This document shows positions 1 through 14,600 of a stretch of 64,000 nt of DNA, piece after piece. A program made the position numbers and the translations under genes. Every line of letters begins with the position of its first letter. Position 1 is the stretch's first letter. The notes beneath the pieces were generated by a model. That model did not search any database, was not told the DNA's origin, and saw only the letters and a list, made by a program, of their open reading frames with translations. The stretch lies in NCBI RefSeq assembly GCF_032854445.1, contig NC_088302.1:6011338-6075337 (forward strand), written 5' to 3'. The DNA comes from Liolophura sinensis (taxonomy: Eukaryota; Mollusca; Polyplacophora; Chitonida; Chitonidae).

Positions 1-2360
1 AAATGGATTGAAGATAGGTTAATCAAGGCCTCCATGTTGAGCCCAAATACATTGATGAAACTCCCGATGTCCATCCTCTCGTCTGACACTAGACAGAGAT
101 GTTAAAACCATTGTTGTTTGACCTGGTCCATGTATTCCAGCACCATTGCATAGTCTGGCATGATTTCTGATTGAAGGACAAAAATTTAGTAGCACACATA
201 TTGTCACGGTATCCAAGAGAACGAGTTTGACATTGTATTGTTACATAACCTTTGTTGGCTAAAGCAGTATCATATCTGGGACTTGGATGTTTATACTTCA
301 TGATCTGTTAATATGGAAGAAGTTTTTCTTGCTGGTTCATAATTTTACTTGTAATGTTTCCAAAGCATTTTCTGCTTTTTATCCAATGTATATGTTTGAG
401 TATACATGTAGGTTACTGGTTACTCCATAGACGAATTGAGCAATCATTCATGTACTTGTAGAGGTATGCATATCAAGTGTGAGACTTGATTGCTGCTCAA
501 TGAGACTCAGATTTGCTACAGATGCTACTTATTTTGAGGACATTTACATCTATTGGAAATCTTGTGTATGTAATTGTTCGATATTTGTCCTATCTTTTGT
601 CATATAGGAGTGACATACTTGAAATTCCAGAACAAGTGTGGACAAAAGATTGCTGAAGTTATGTCAGGATGTCATTGATGTCATGGCTTATTTATACTAT
701 TGTGGATGATCTCAATGTAAACCCCTATCAATCAGACATTCCAAGCTTGTGAAATATAGCGTAATATGATCACAGCTCTAACTCCTTGAACTTAATCAAG
801 AATTATTACTGCGCTGATACAAGCGTTTGCTGTGGACTAATTTGCAAGGAGCAGTTTCTGAATATCAAGAACGACATATATGTATCTTAACATAAGATTA
901 GAAGGAATAGAAGTTAAAGTTTGCATCCATTTCATGCAGTTATTACATCGTAGCTAAAAATATTGTTTTGGACTTCATATCTTCATGATTTGACAGAAGT
1001 AAGGGGCAGAAGTAGAACCACACGTGTAAAGGATTGTAGATTTCCTTTTTTTTTCTGGGGATAAGATTTTATTGCTTTCAGAGTTTCAGTATAAAACAGA
1101 ATTCAATTGATACAATTTAGTTGATTCAACAATTGTGATGGTTTACACACATAAATATTTTCAAGTAATATTTACATGGATGTGAACAGCATGAAGTACA
1201 TGTTAACACTTTTATTCCATTCATGAATTTCTCAGCAATGGCTTCCCACGAATAAGTACATTAAAGCTTTCATTCAAACTCAAGATAATCGTTGATAGAG
1301 CATGACTTTATGGCACTTAAAGATTTGAAGCTGTCTAAGTCTTGCTTCTGTGGTAAGCTTCAGTTGTCTGATTATGCTTGGTGTTGATCCAGGTCCGTCA
1401 GAAGGAGTGTATTAATTTCAATACTCCGCCCTCTAATACAAACGTATCTGAAATTATTTTTAAAACCTCAATGGCTTTGTGTCAAGTATTTATCCGATCT
1501 GTCAAGTTCTAGAGTTGAATGGTTACATAACCGGGGGACATCCTGAAGTAGGTATGTAATTCTATAGCAGGTTTCTGCCTGGGCTGACCCCTGGCATTGA
1601 TGTACATAGATCACTGATATGAAGTACATGATCATGTCTACACTGTGACTGAAATAGCTTTGTTAAAGGTGTGACTCAGCCCAGTGTTTGCGCTGACATA
1701 AGTCCTTTTTGTGTGTGTGGAACTGTTCATACTTTGATATTGATAGTCTATTTGCTCTCTATGAAGGTAAAGAAAGTAATGTTGTGTGAAAAGTTTGCAA
1801 GAGGTGTAACATTCAGGAGGCTGCAAGAAAGTTTAAGTTTTATTGTTATGAACTTGTTGAGTTTTTACAAATTAAATTGACACAGTTGTAAACATTTAAA
1901 TTTGTCAGAGTAATATATTATTTCAACACTTTTTCATGTAATCTGGTAAATACTCAGCTGTCACCCTCAAAGTCTTACCATTACCATTTCCTTTGAGCCA
2001 TGTCTGAAAATTCTACAGGAAAGCAGTGAAGTAAACTGTAGGATAAGTTTGCTGTCTTGTTGCTTGCGTGTGTGTCTTTCCACATTTATCTATGGGGACT
2101 GATATCTTTACAATTTTCTTCCTCTCCAGGTATCTGTTGTATTTCATATCTGCTCAAATAACTTTCCTCACTGCTAAATAACTTAAGCATGTGCTAGTAC
2201 AGACATAAGTTTATGTCCTAAGGAGCATTCCCATATATTTGTGTTTTTATTCACTTTTTCAGAAATGGATATATTGGAAGTGCCTCTTATTTTCAGCGAA
2301 CTTGTCTCGGTGGTTAATGTTCTATGTTTTCACAAGTTTGTGTCTTTTTGCCATTGTCAG
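1..2360 (+). other. Intron upstream of first visible exon
   Basis: No cadherin-like reading frame was found in this stretch, only short chance frames. It is AT-rich and ends in a usable acceptor (pyrimidine-rich tract then cattgtcag) at 2351-2360. Exon 1 of the window opens in the middle of a cadherin repeat in phase 0, so this must be intron sequence of a gene that begins further upstream. No promoter or repeat family was recognised here. Confidence 0.8.
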
Positions 2361-2675
2361 ATAACGGTCAGTGACAATGGTCAGCCTAACCTGTCATCCA
2401 CGTCCAGAGTTGTGGTCAAGGTGGAGGATGAGAATGACAATGCTCCACAGTTCACGGAGCGTGTCTACAGGGTTAGGATCCTTGAGCCCTTGCCCGGTGC
2501 CCAGTCGGTGTCACTCTTTAGGGTGGTGGCATTCGACAAGGACTCTGGAGTCAATGCTGAAATCACCTACACTGCCAAAGGAACAAGGACAAAGTTTCAT
2601 GTCCACCCAAAAACCGGGGAGATCACTGCCCTCAGTCCACAGGATCTGATTAAAGGAAGCGACCATTCTGTTAGC
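2361..2675 (+). CDS. Fat-like exon 1 (visible): end of cadherin repeat 0, start of repeat 1
   Basis: Phase 0 in, phase 0 out, 105 codons. It opens with [14 protein letters not shown], the last strands of a cadherin repeat, then the Ca2+-binding linker DENDNAPQF, then most of repeat 1 including [10 protein letters not shown] (the DxD...NA calcium motif) and HPKTGEI. Acceptor cag at 2358-2360, donor gtaagt at 2676. Exon 2 continues the same repeat. Repeat numbers here are local: repeat 0 is the partial first one, and it would be about repeat 11 if the family-typical 34 repeats are kept. Confidence 0.92.
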
Positions 2676-5600
2676 GTAAGTGGTTTTTCAGTGTTACAGG
2701 TCATCCAACAAAACATGTCTCTCAGATTGTTGGGTTTTTACGTGTGATGAACAGCTCTGTGGGAGGATGGCATTGTTGATGATGATCTAGTCTTCTTTCT
2801 GCATGTTCTTGATGCTAGACCTGGGATTACATTTGAAATTTGTATGCATCAAAGCTTCTGACTGACTGTATATTGATCTTTATAATGGTTGTTCTCTACC
2901 TTGTTCGGTTTCGAAAATAATTCCACTTTCCCCCATAGCAAGCTTTGATTAAATACTTCCATCTACATATTCTTGAATTCTTTCTAGAAACATGACAGTG
3001 GTAATGCTTTTCGGTGCCTGTTACCTTTTTCTTATCCTTTGTGATTGTCAGATCAAGGCTGAGGATGGCGGAAGTCCACCCAGGAAGTCCATTGCACGCG
3101 TCAGAGTGGAGGTACTGGGTAGACCCGACCGTTCCGTCCACCCGCCCAAGTTTGACAGGGCTGATATGACCGTCAGTGTCATGGAGGATGACAAATTGGG
3201 CAGTATGGTGGCCCTTTTAGGAGCCACTGATGATGACCATGACAAACTTTGGTATAACATCACAGGTAAGGGTATGGGAACATGTTTAAAGTTGTATGGA
3301 ACATCAAGATTTTCTTGTGTTGGGGTTTTTTTTTTTTGAAATTATTGAAATTTATAAATATTGTATATGACCTAAAGTTTCGTACATGAACGTAAAAATG
3401 TACTTTCTGAAGCACATAGAAACCTGAAAATGACAAGTTTGATGTCAACATCTGAAAACTCCATGAACATTCACAGAACAACAGTAAAGTCATAAATCTC
3501 TCGTTATGAAATCATTCAGCAATTGCTCCCTTTTTGTCTCCTCAATGCATTAACTTTGGTCATAGCAGTATCAGTTGTGAAGTTCTGCTGAGGCATATAC
3601 TGGTTCTGGGTTAGCAGAATGATTTCTAGAAGGTTTTCCAACTAAGAGCACAAGAATCCAGAATTATTTAGCTCCGGTTCCTTGATTCCCAACTTGTTCT
3701 AATGTGTTTGGTAATAGACTTGATGCTAATTTATCACCTCGTGCAAATCTGTGGTCAATTTTGGAGGGTTTCTGGAACGGTGTACTGCGAGCCAATTGCA
3801 AAATCAATTCATTCGGACAGTGTGTGTTGGTTTACCAATCTAAATTGCAGCTAGAAGGCCGATTCAATTCTGGGTGACAATTGTGTGCATAAATTGGAAT
3901 TAGGAAAGGCCATGAGGACTGGTGATAGATAATTATGATCACATTGTGGTTATCATGGCATTTTCCTCTGCTTGCACAGATATTGATTTTCTCTTTGCTC
4001 TGAGATGAGACTAAAAACTCAGAGAAATTTACTGGTAACAAACTTGGTGCTGAAATTAGAAAGGTGTATGCATTATATCAGTCCCCTACTATTGTGGACG
4101 TTGTAGTAATTCCTTTAGGTGAAAGTATGTGTCTATTTGGATGCTAGCGTCTTACAACAGATCTTTTGATTGAATATTCATTTTGTTTTACCTGAAATCC
4201 TGAAAAATTTACATGAAAATGTGGGACTGCTGGCTACTATTATAAGCAAACGGCTAGTTTATGGCTTTGCTTGATAACATCGGGGATGCAAACATTTAAA
4301 CTTTGCAAGCATTAAATACAGAACATTTAATTTGTAGCAAGTATCTTCCAATTGATGTTATATGTATAGAGCTGAACCACCTTTCTGTCTGTCGGTCCGT
4401 CTGTGATATAATGGAAATCTTAGTGATTTCTCTTGGTGAGCTACATGTATGCTTCATAATCAATATCCAATCACCCGTTCATTGGATCATCAGGCTGTGA
4501 AAGACAGAAGTGATAAAATCCAGATGCTTTTTGTCCACACTAAATGTCTGATCATTCAAATTTAACATTGCCAGCCTCATTTTTTTATTTTTGTCATGTC
4601 CCTTCCTTTAACACCTGCACATGTCTCCTTCCTTTTGACAGGAGGCAATGAAGAGAAAAAGTTTGTGATTGGAATAGAAGATGGAATCGTGTTACTGGCA
4701 CAGTCCCTTGACTGGGAGCAGAGGAACTCTTACAACCTCACCATCAGCGTCACTGATGGTGTTCACACAGCCTATTGTTGGGTGAGTACCCTAGCCTCGC
4801 TTTTCCTGACAGGCTTTAGAGGATGTTTCGAAGCCTTAGAACAACCAAGACAGTTGAAGTTAGCTGTGGCTAGAGTATTCTAGTTGACGAATGCCATGGC
4901 TTAGCTATCATACTCAGGGTTGATTAAATACAGCTTTCAGTTGTCTGCCTCACTCTGCAGGAAATTGAAAGCTTTCGTGACTGTGGAGAGTGAGTGTTTG
5001 GTGTTCACAGTAAACTCCTGGGTGATGGGTAGATAGGCTGATTAATGAGGAGATCTTCAAGTTTGGCAACAACACTGACTCGGGAAATGGGTGTTATACT
5101 CTAGTTATGAGAGTGGAGACAGTATACCAAACTGTTCAGGCCTTGCCTGAGTCTGAGGCAGTCGAAACTATAGTGTCTTACCTATAGATTAGCCTCAATT
5201 TGATGGTTACTTTTCTGTAAAGAACAGGTTGCTGACAGACCTTGGCCAGAGGTCATTAACTAGTCCAGAATGATATGAAAATAATGTGCAATACACAACA
5301 TTTCAATAAGATGTTCTGTGTGGTTCTTCTACCTCAAAGAGGACTACATTCAGCTTGGCATTAGGTTTAATTTTGGGTAATTCTTATGTTGACTATGAAC
5401 CACATATTTGTTACATTCAAATGTAGTGTTGAAAAGGTGAGCAGTACAACCACTGCTTTTTAGACAGGCCTTTGATGGACATCCTGATGTGTAAATTGTG
5501 GCCAAACAAGAGTTTGTGGGATTGGAACAATGATTGGGCAATGGTCAAGGGTTATGCGGGACATGTAGCATTAGGTGTATGTGTATAATTAGGCAGTGGT

Positions 5601-8600
5601 ATCTTGTCTCCACCCAGCATCTCAATGGTAACAGCATTGCAAGGTTCTAGATCAACAGATTATGTCTTGTCATCTGTTTGTCATCTGTAGGAGTGAGAGC
5701 AGAAGAGTTGTATCTGCTACTAGTACCTGGGGTATAGGCCTGGTTATAGTCACCTCTGACAGGATCTGGATAGACTTTGTCCACACCAATGAACAGGCTT
5801 GTCAATTACATGGCTCACTTCAAAGAAGTGGCAAATTGCCTTGAGCCTAATATCTGTGATAGGAAAACTGCGTTTGTTAATAAAATCAACTAGATTGTTT
5901 ATGTTAACTATGTTTGTGGTGGAGATGGGCAGGGAGGGGGAATCAGCCTATGTTTATAAACCAGGGAACACTGGGGGTGGTATCAACTGACCAGAAATCA
6001 AGTCTGTAGATCATGGATAGAAGAATTACCTCCCTGTTAACCTGGGGTTGGTATCAACTTACCAGAAACCAAGCCTGTAGTAGACCATGGGTAGAAGAAT
6101 TACCTCCCTGCTAACCTGTGGAGACATTCTGTAGTTTTCCAATTTTATTTTTATTTGAATTTTCTTTCTTAGACATATGTTTTCGGAAGAGTTTGTATAA
6201 CAACAACACTCAAATCAAAACAAAAAATGATGAAGAAAGCTATGAATATAATGTAACAAAGCGCAAGAAATCTCAGATACTAGGCATCAACTCAAGGAAA
6301 GCTTGTTGTATTAAATCAGTCCTTCCAAATTAAAGCTTAAAGAGAATGAAAAAACAGAAAAGCCATTATGATGCACATCTACAATCAGTGAATGAGAGTC
6401 TTGGCATCCATCATGAAGCACGGTAGGAACTGGCCTGAGTGAGCACTTGAGATGTGTATGCTGATCACAGGGAAACTCCAATGGACCCTAACCCTAGCCA
6501 TTTCCTGTCCAGATAACACATGCTGAACTGTAACTCATGTCTCTGTTGGCAAGTTGATCACTAAATCATCCAGAACCACCCACCTAAATGACCCCTCCAG
6601 AGGTTACAACCTCAGGCACTGTCCCCACTCAAGGGCTATCTAGTAGATTGCTAGACATGACCTATAATTAAGGACAGATGAGTAATGTGAGGCTGGTTCT
6701 GTGGTCAGTAACTAGGGAGCAAAAATGGCTGATGGAGGGGCAACTTTGTCTGCTGCCAAATATATCTATGGGCATATCTCCACAGCATCTTGGCAACCTG
6801 AATGGAGCCTGATTTATCATCATTTCCTTAGCTTCACTGAATATGCAGTGTAGCTGATGTGCTACCAATTGATCGTTCACCCCCCACCCCCTCACTCCCA
6901 TTCTCAACCACCACCCAGCCACCCTCATCACATACCCACACATGCACACCACTGCCTGTCTGATCTACTTGTGTACACATGCACATAGATGGAACAAGTC
7001 AGGTACACCTGGTTCACATCCAACTCTGGCAGGAAATGATCCTGGGATAAAATGGTCCACATGCTCATCCAGATAACTCTGCTGTTTGAACTCCAGTCCT
7101 CCAAGACAAATAAAATGGGTCATCTGGAATCAAGGAGCTAATGGGTGGATTGTTGGAATAGTTAGCCTGGCTGCTATCAAGGTTCTTGGAAGATTCAAAT
7201 GGACTGAGTTTGTGCATGGCTGCATGTACATGTACATATAGGTGTAATGGTGATATTCTGCACTTTGGGTCTGGTTACCTGACCTCTCCACTCCAGACAC
7301 TGTAGGCCTGGTTTCCTCATCTACATGTTAGGCTTTTCTACCTCAGCATCTTCTGCACTGTAGGTTTGGTTCCCTTGTCTGCACTTAGGGCCTTATGTGA
7401 ATTGGGCACTTCAAATGCAGATTGAGCTGTATATTGCTATTAAAGGCAGAGGTACAAATAATATACACTGAATATTTTGACCATGAAACTGTTCCATAAA
7501 CACACTGTAATTAAGGTTGAACAAAAAAACACACATACTGTAACACATATGTGTGAGAATTTAGGTATACTTACATTCAGAAGAGGTATTCTTTGCATAC
7601 AGTATTGGGCACTTCAAATGCAGATTGAGCTGTATTGGGGGGATTAGATGGGGGTCAGATCAGGGTTGGGGTACACTTGGGTGAGCCTCAACCTGACCAG
7701 AGTGACCAGACTGGTTGACCAGACAAGGTCAGTTTCTGACCAGAGTCAGTTTACACAGGAGCTCTACTGTTGATAGAGCCCCTGCAGTATAATAAAACCA
7801 TAAATTCAGGGACCCCACACAGGAAATGGGGGACAATCATCACAGAGCTTACAGCTGGCACTCTATATGCCCCACATCTCAGTTGGAACATACCCTGTGG
7901 TGCAAAATTCTGAACTTGATATAATGCTTATGTATTTTTAAACATATAAATAATACTTGCTCAATCAATTCTTCTAACCATTTTAAATATATAATGACTA
8001 TAAAGCTGTATATTTTAAAGATGTAATCCAAGAAGAGTGCCCACCTTGTAGCATTATATTTTAACCAACTTAACCAAAGAGCATATGTGGATGAATATAA
8101 GCATGCATCTCTGCCCAAATTCATTGAATACATAGCACCTGAAATGGTTTTCAGAAAGTCATATGATGAAGAAGTAATGTGGTACTGAATGCAGGAAGTC
8201 CGAATCCTGCATGTGTGTGATATCATCACCTTGTTGAGTCATTGTGATGATTACCCATGCAAACTAACTAAACAGGCAGTGCAGATATATCTGATTTACC
8301 TGTGGAGAGGAAATGTTACCTGTACCAGGTGTGCCGTGTATTGTATCAACAGTTATCTTAGACACAGTAGCTGATAAATAGTGACACGTTGAAAGATACA
8401 GAGATGTCTGGGGGAACCTTGACATGTGCTAGATTTGTGCTGTTTGGTTTGGTTGCTGCATGTTAAGCTCCAAAACCAAAACTTTATTGAAGTGGTATAT
8501 TAAACTATTGTCAAAGTCGTATTTATACATGTAGGGGCTTATTTGGCAGCTGTGACACAGATACAGTTTAACTTTGGCTGTTCAAATTAGTGATTATATT

Positions 8601-11600
8601 ATAATCCCATAGTTTTTAACCTTCTTTACTAAACATCACAAACAGAAAAGACCTTTCTAAAGTGAAATTATGCACATTAAAAGCTTTTAAAAGTTTGAGC
8701 AGAAGGAGGCATTTTTGCTGAAAATTGGCTGAAAGTGGCTGATAATTTAGCCTAGATGATTATATGAAAATTCTGAAGTAGAAAGGTCTCCTTGGCTGAA
8801 AATCAGAAGGAAATGACATGTAAGTACATCTTATTTGGATCTTGAATTATGTGGAAGTTACGTTGTAAGCAAGGTTATATGTACATGTACAGTATTGTTA
8901 TGGAGATTTTCACTGTACACAGCATTGGAAAATTGTGTAACATTATCATTATATGACTGACTGACTTTATGCTTCATTATAACTAAAACGTTAATTAATA
9001 TTTCGCAGAATAGAATAAGGGTTCTTTGTTGGTTGAAGACATCAGCATCTGGCGCCCTCAATAAACAATGATGTCATTTTTAAAAGGCAAATAATTCATG
9101 ATCGTGACGACAGTGAAGCTTCAGTCTCAATTTGATACACTAATGTTCTGAATTAAACTTTCAAATGATTTATTGTTCTTGTTTGATTAATTGAGTTTGG
9201 GGATTTTTTGTCAGCAATTGTTAATATGTGACTACATGTAGGTGACATACAAATGTATAGAAATGCATATTAATGTATGTGTAGTCTTGTCAAATAATTA
9301 TTCCTGGTTATGCAATAAAGACTTGATGTCATTTGGTCACACTCAGGCATGGCATACTGTTACATGCAGTTATTTTGTGATTTGAAGGTGTTTGCATTTT
9401 TAGAGGCAAATAAAACATTAAAGAAGCCTGTAAGATGTCAGATACATGTATGTTACAAACAAACCTCACTGCACATTTACAAGATTAAATCTCGGAATCA
9501 GAGGAGACATGTAGCTTAGTCATGGGGGGAATATTAGGTCAGATACGGGATCAGAAAATCACCTTTTACAGACACACACTAGGCGCAAGTGTACGTGTAC
9601 ATTATAGGTTATTTCACACTACATGTACATGTATGGCATGTTTGTTATTACATGACAGGCTATATATATACATGTATATAGACCATTTACCCAGGCTTCA
9701 GGTCATACTCTGTATCTAGTTCTGTCAACCCGTAAACCTGACTGTCACCATATAGGTGAACAGTTGCAGTGTGTTAAACATTACAAATCGAATAAGTAAA
9801 TGAATACATGTAATATTCTATATGACTTAGTAGACAATTACATGGCTGACAGTTAAGCTCGCAGTACATAGAGCATTTCCTCTACGGCACTTCAGTATGT
9901 TCATAATAAAATCAAATATTGGTATTTATTATTAGATCAATTGTTGATTTTTGTCATGCTCTGAATGCTTGCTGTCTACGACAAGGAGCAGGCTTATTGG
10001 CAGGGGAGAGGAGATATAGGGGAATGAGACAATCCCTGTACAAGTTTGATAAAATCACACCACCTTAACTGGTAGATAAACCTGTAGAAGTTGGAGTTGA
10101 ATAATGATCTAGTGCTTGTGAACATGCTGAAGAAAATATTCCTAAATGATCATAAAGTTTGTACACAAAAGTGCATTTTTAGAGGCAAATAGATGTCACA
10201 AAATATTTTTGCTGCTCCAGTAGAATATCACCCCATGTTCCAAGCAGACCAAGCAAACACCCTTCTAAAATCAATAGAACTCTCAGAATCAGGAAAAATT
10301 GGCAAGTTAATGATGGACAAAATTCATGGCCATGTAGGATAAGTTTATCCTTCAGTCAGTGAGGGCCTGGAAAATGGTACTTGTGTATAGAGGAAACTAT
10401 GTACGGAAGATTCAGGTGACCATAGAATAATGTGTAGTAACTGAAGCATGTCACAACACCAGACTACAACATTGTTTTATGTAAGCCATATACAGGCAGT
10501 GATTCATGAAGGAGGTTGCCTGGGAGTCGCCAGGTTACATGGCTGGGTATGGACACATGTTATCATGTTAGCAAGTTGTAAAGTAGCTTGTACGTGTAAG
10601 TACTACTTAGGCACAACCATTAAAAAAAAAAAAGAAATAAAAAAGGGTATGAAAGGAGAAGATTAATGAAGAAGTTTACGTCCGCTTTGCCCAGAAGCTA
10701 AAAATGAGCTGTGATTTATGGAAATGTTATGTAAATGAGGGGTGCTATTATGGGGTGTTGATGGGACATGGGGTGTATCTGACAGGCTGCTGGCATGACA
10801 TTGTGAGCTCACATCCAGTGACAAGACATTATTACATCAAGTTATTTCTTAAAACAACTCTTGTCCAGGAGTTTAAAAAAAAAAAAGGAAAATATCACTG
10901 CAACATGACATACATGTACATATATGTACTTGTGTAAACAAGAAATCTATGGTTTGTTTTTCAGTTGAATGTCAAGGTTCAGGACAACAACGACAATGCT
11001 CCTGTATTCTCCCAGACATTGTACATAGGTCAGGTTTCAGAAAGTGCAGAGGTCGGCACCAGTGTCCTTGAGGTCACGGCTACTGACCTTGACAAGGACA
11101 ACAAGCTACTGTACACAATCCATGGTGCTGCGAATCGTGTCAGCATGGAAATGTTCCAAATTAACTCGCTAACAGGTATTAAAGGATACTGACTAAAAGT
11201 GTAATAAATATAAAATGTTCAGCATTCTTGGAGAGTGAAAATATATGTAAATTCAAAGTAATTTGTGATGTTAAAATGCAGTGAACATGGTACATGTCCA
11301 AAAGAAGTAAATGAAAAGTCTTTTCTCGACAATTAGGAACACTTAAAACTCCCTTGTCTTTAAATTACCTTTATTTATTTAATTCAAACTCTTCTATAAT
11401 TAAAGTAAAATTGCATACAGACACTTCCCAATTTGAAGTATGCAATGCAGATGTTGCACAGTCGTTGACCCATTGTTTTATGTACCACAGGTCAAATCTC
11501 TGTGAAGGAACCACTGGACCATGAGGCACTGAATAAACACCAGCTAGTCATCATGGCCAGAGACAAGGGAGTTAAGCCATACCGGAGCTTTGCAAAAGTT

Positions 11601-14600
11601 GTCATCAATGTACAGGATCACAATGACCATGCTCCTGAGTTCCTCTCTGGCAGGTTTGAAGGGCGAGTGTTTGAGACAGCTGCCATTGGGACGTCTGTCG
11701 TCCAGGTGATGGCGTTCGACAGAGACAAGGGAGATAATGCAGAGATCCAGTACTCCATCGTGTCTGGTAAGAGTGCTTCCGTTTATCTCGTGCTGGTGAT
11801 AAGAAATGCCTCTTTAATGGACAAGGACTGTATTGTTGCTTTGAAACTGGTAGAATTGTAAAGTTACTGACAGAGTACTCTGATTTTTGAAACGGTGGTC
11901 TTGTGGGAATATTGCAACTATAGTTTCAGGACAAAGTTATTTCAGGTAGCATGATTGAATTGTTTGTTCCCCAAAATGAATATTTAGTTTTGCGTCTTTT
12001 AATGGAATATGGAGTGGGAGCAATTCTAACAGTCCCAATGGTTTATCGTGTTAAATACAGTAGTTGATAAACACGTATCACACGCACTGTGTTCTTTATG
12101 ATATCCTTTTAGTACATTTGTAACTTCTACTGGGTGACTTTCTTCTTCCTCTTTCCGTACCTCAGCTGTTTAATCTGTGTACAGATTCAGCCTTTCTCTA
12201 AGTAGCAGATCTCGACTATGATACATCCATTTGTACATGTCTTGTTCAGGACTTTATTGTCCATTCTTTGGGTTCTGTTGGATTTTTATTTTGATTTGGC
12301 ACAGTGTATGAGGATATGTAATGAATGATCTGAAGATACCAAATGTATTAAACGAGAGTTGTAGTTTTCATTTGTCCCGAGCCTCTGGCCAGAAACAAAT
12401 GAAAACTACTACTTGAGTTTAATAAATTTGATATAGAGGGTCACAAATTTCATATCCTATTTATCCCATAAATGCCTTATTGTAAATTTATAGTGGAAAA
12501 AATCCTTACGACTTAAGCCGATCTAAATCTAAGCACGTAGTGATATCACAGATATAGGTCAGGTGAAGCGGCTTCAGTAAGTGACAAATACATGGCGCAG
12601 TATAGTACAGTACAGACAAAATTTATTGACATTTTTTTGGGACTTCATTTACATTGTTTTCGACTCTTTTGTACCATAGATGGCAAAAGTTTGCTTTATA
12701 CAATATATCGTTCAATACTGTAATATTTATAGCAAGTATATTACAATTTACTACAGAAAGAATTACTGTCTAAAAATAGACAAATTCCACGTGCACTGAG
12801 TACACGCCGTGCAACTTTCAAAAAACAACTGACAGTTTGATTTAACAAAGATTGAACAAGCGAAACAGTGTACAAAGTTCTTACGGCTAACTGGAATTTA
12901 GTCATCAGCTAGTGCTCTTGTGAAGATTTGGATGACGATTCACAAACACATCGTCGTTTGGGTGCTCCATGATTGTAATGAACATGCACATGAAAGACCA
13001 CCCAATACGGGACCGCCAAATATTGGCATCATTTAAGAATTTGAAGAAGTGGCTATCACAGTGGACTAACTGGAACTAGACATCACATGGCTATCTAGAA
13101 TTTATTTGGGAAAGGTGGCGTGGAGATGAAAAAGTTGTAAAAAACAAAAAAAAGTAGTGCCTGTACAGCCTAGTTGTATCTTTTGATTGGTCGATTTGAT
13201 GAATGAAAAGATACACAGACCAATCAAAATATCAGAATTTACATTACATATGGTATGTAATATCATATGTAATCATATGTGGTGCATATCAAAACGATAT
13301 GTCATGCCTTTATTATATGGAAAAATGGACATTTATGGGAGAAATATAATGTATTTGGCCGCTTTTTTGCACCAGTGCTTTTTACCATGGCAGTAATTAC
13401 ACATTTCATATTTCTGACACTAAGTTGGTGCATTCATATTATTTTCTGGTGTTTATTTGGCTCATAAGTTCACCATGGTGGTTTTCCTTTCCACGGTTCA
13501 CAGTGTTACCAAGTTTCATACACATAATCCTGACCTACAACACTGACATCACTTTGGTTTGCAAATTTGCTGTATTGTTATTGCTTCTTTGATTTGTACT
13601 TATACTTCTTGAAACAAATTTCATGTACATGCAGTTATTTCCACCTGTGTGATTCTAAGTTTTCTGGCAGCAGATGCTTCCACAGTGCTGTGGTATATGC
13701 TCTTTTTGCTTAACACCATCTATATCACATGTTTACCTCATTCATCAACCATTGACTTGAATTTCTGTTGAACTCATTAATCCCAGCACATGAGGTTTTC
13801 TCATTATCTACCCCTTCATCTGTAATGGTTGAGGCATTGGGAGTTTGTTACCTGGAAAGGTTAAAAGGGTTGTCTCCAGACATGGTGTTATTTTCTATCT
13901 CATATGACACATCAGATTAACAGTATCCTGTACCTGTCCCATGACTAAGTTACTGGTTGTTTTTATGTTTTGTCTAATGGTAAGGTACATGTATATCAAC
14001 TACATTTGTACATGTACTATACATCCATACCATTCTGTCACACAAACCTCCTTTCTCATTTTAATAATTTAAATTTTTTTTTTTTTAGTATTCCATTTCT
14101 TTTATTCACACCTGAATTCTCTGCAGTACTTGTATCCTGAGTTGTTGGAATCGCTAAAAACCATCTTTGGACTCTTACATGTATATATTTCTCTGAAATG
14201 CTTGGACTCAAGTCTCATGTGCCATTTTCTTCTTTAGTTCTGTTATATTTCTGAAATACCTTACGTTGTTATGCCTATAATCATTGACTGAAAGAAGTAT
14301 TACCTTCAGACTATTTCCAATAGTGCTTTTGTGCGTATGAATGCAGTTTGTGCCATGAATAACCATTTTTATTTGTTTATTGCTTTGTTTCACCACTAAC
14401 AGCATTTTATCAGAATACATGTACCTTTTCCATAGCTTTTCTATCTCTGGTACTGAAGATTGCAGCTAGATTAACCCTAGACTGATCTAAATGCCCCTAC
14501 TGATTTCAGCCTTAGAACCAATCCCCTGCTCTATTTGGCGCTGTCAGGGGCCGTCCTGGGCAGGTAGTAGCCAATCACCATCATATCACTGTCTTGATAC

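Larger units (their letters stand above)
4782..10964 (+). other. Intron 3 (6.2 kb, largest intron)
   Basis: Holds a two-copy tandem duplication (5971-6118), a 32-bp exact duplicate (7401-7432 and 7604-7635), an interspersed-repeat copy shared with intron 21 (about 10157-10330), and several ACATGTACATGT palindromes (for example near 7225, 8878 and 9621). Two A-rich tracts occur near 10621 and 10873. No coding exon was recognised. Confidence 0.75.

Noticed and set aside
2241-2360. Extension of the first visible exon upstream to an ATG at 2241
   Set aside because: The upstream residues are hydrophobic noise rather than cadherin strand, and a good acceptor precedes 2361. It is not a convincing signal peptide because the protein would start in mid-repeat.
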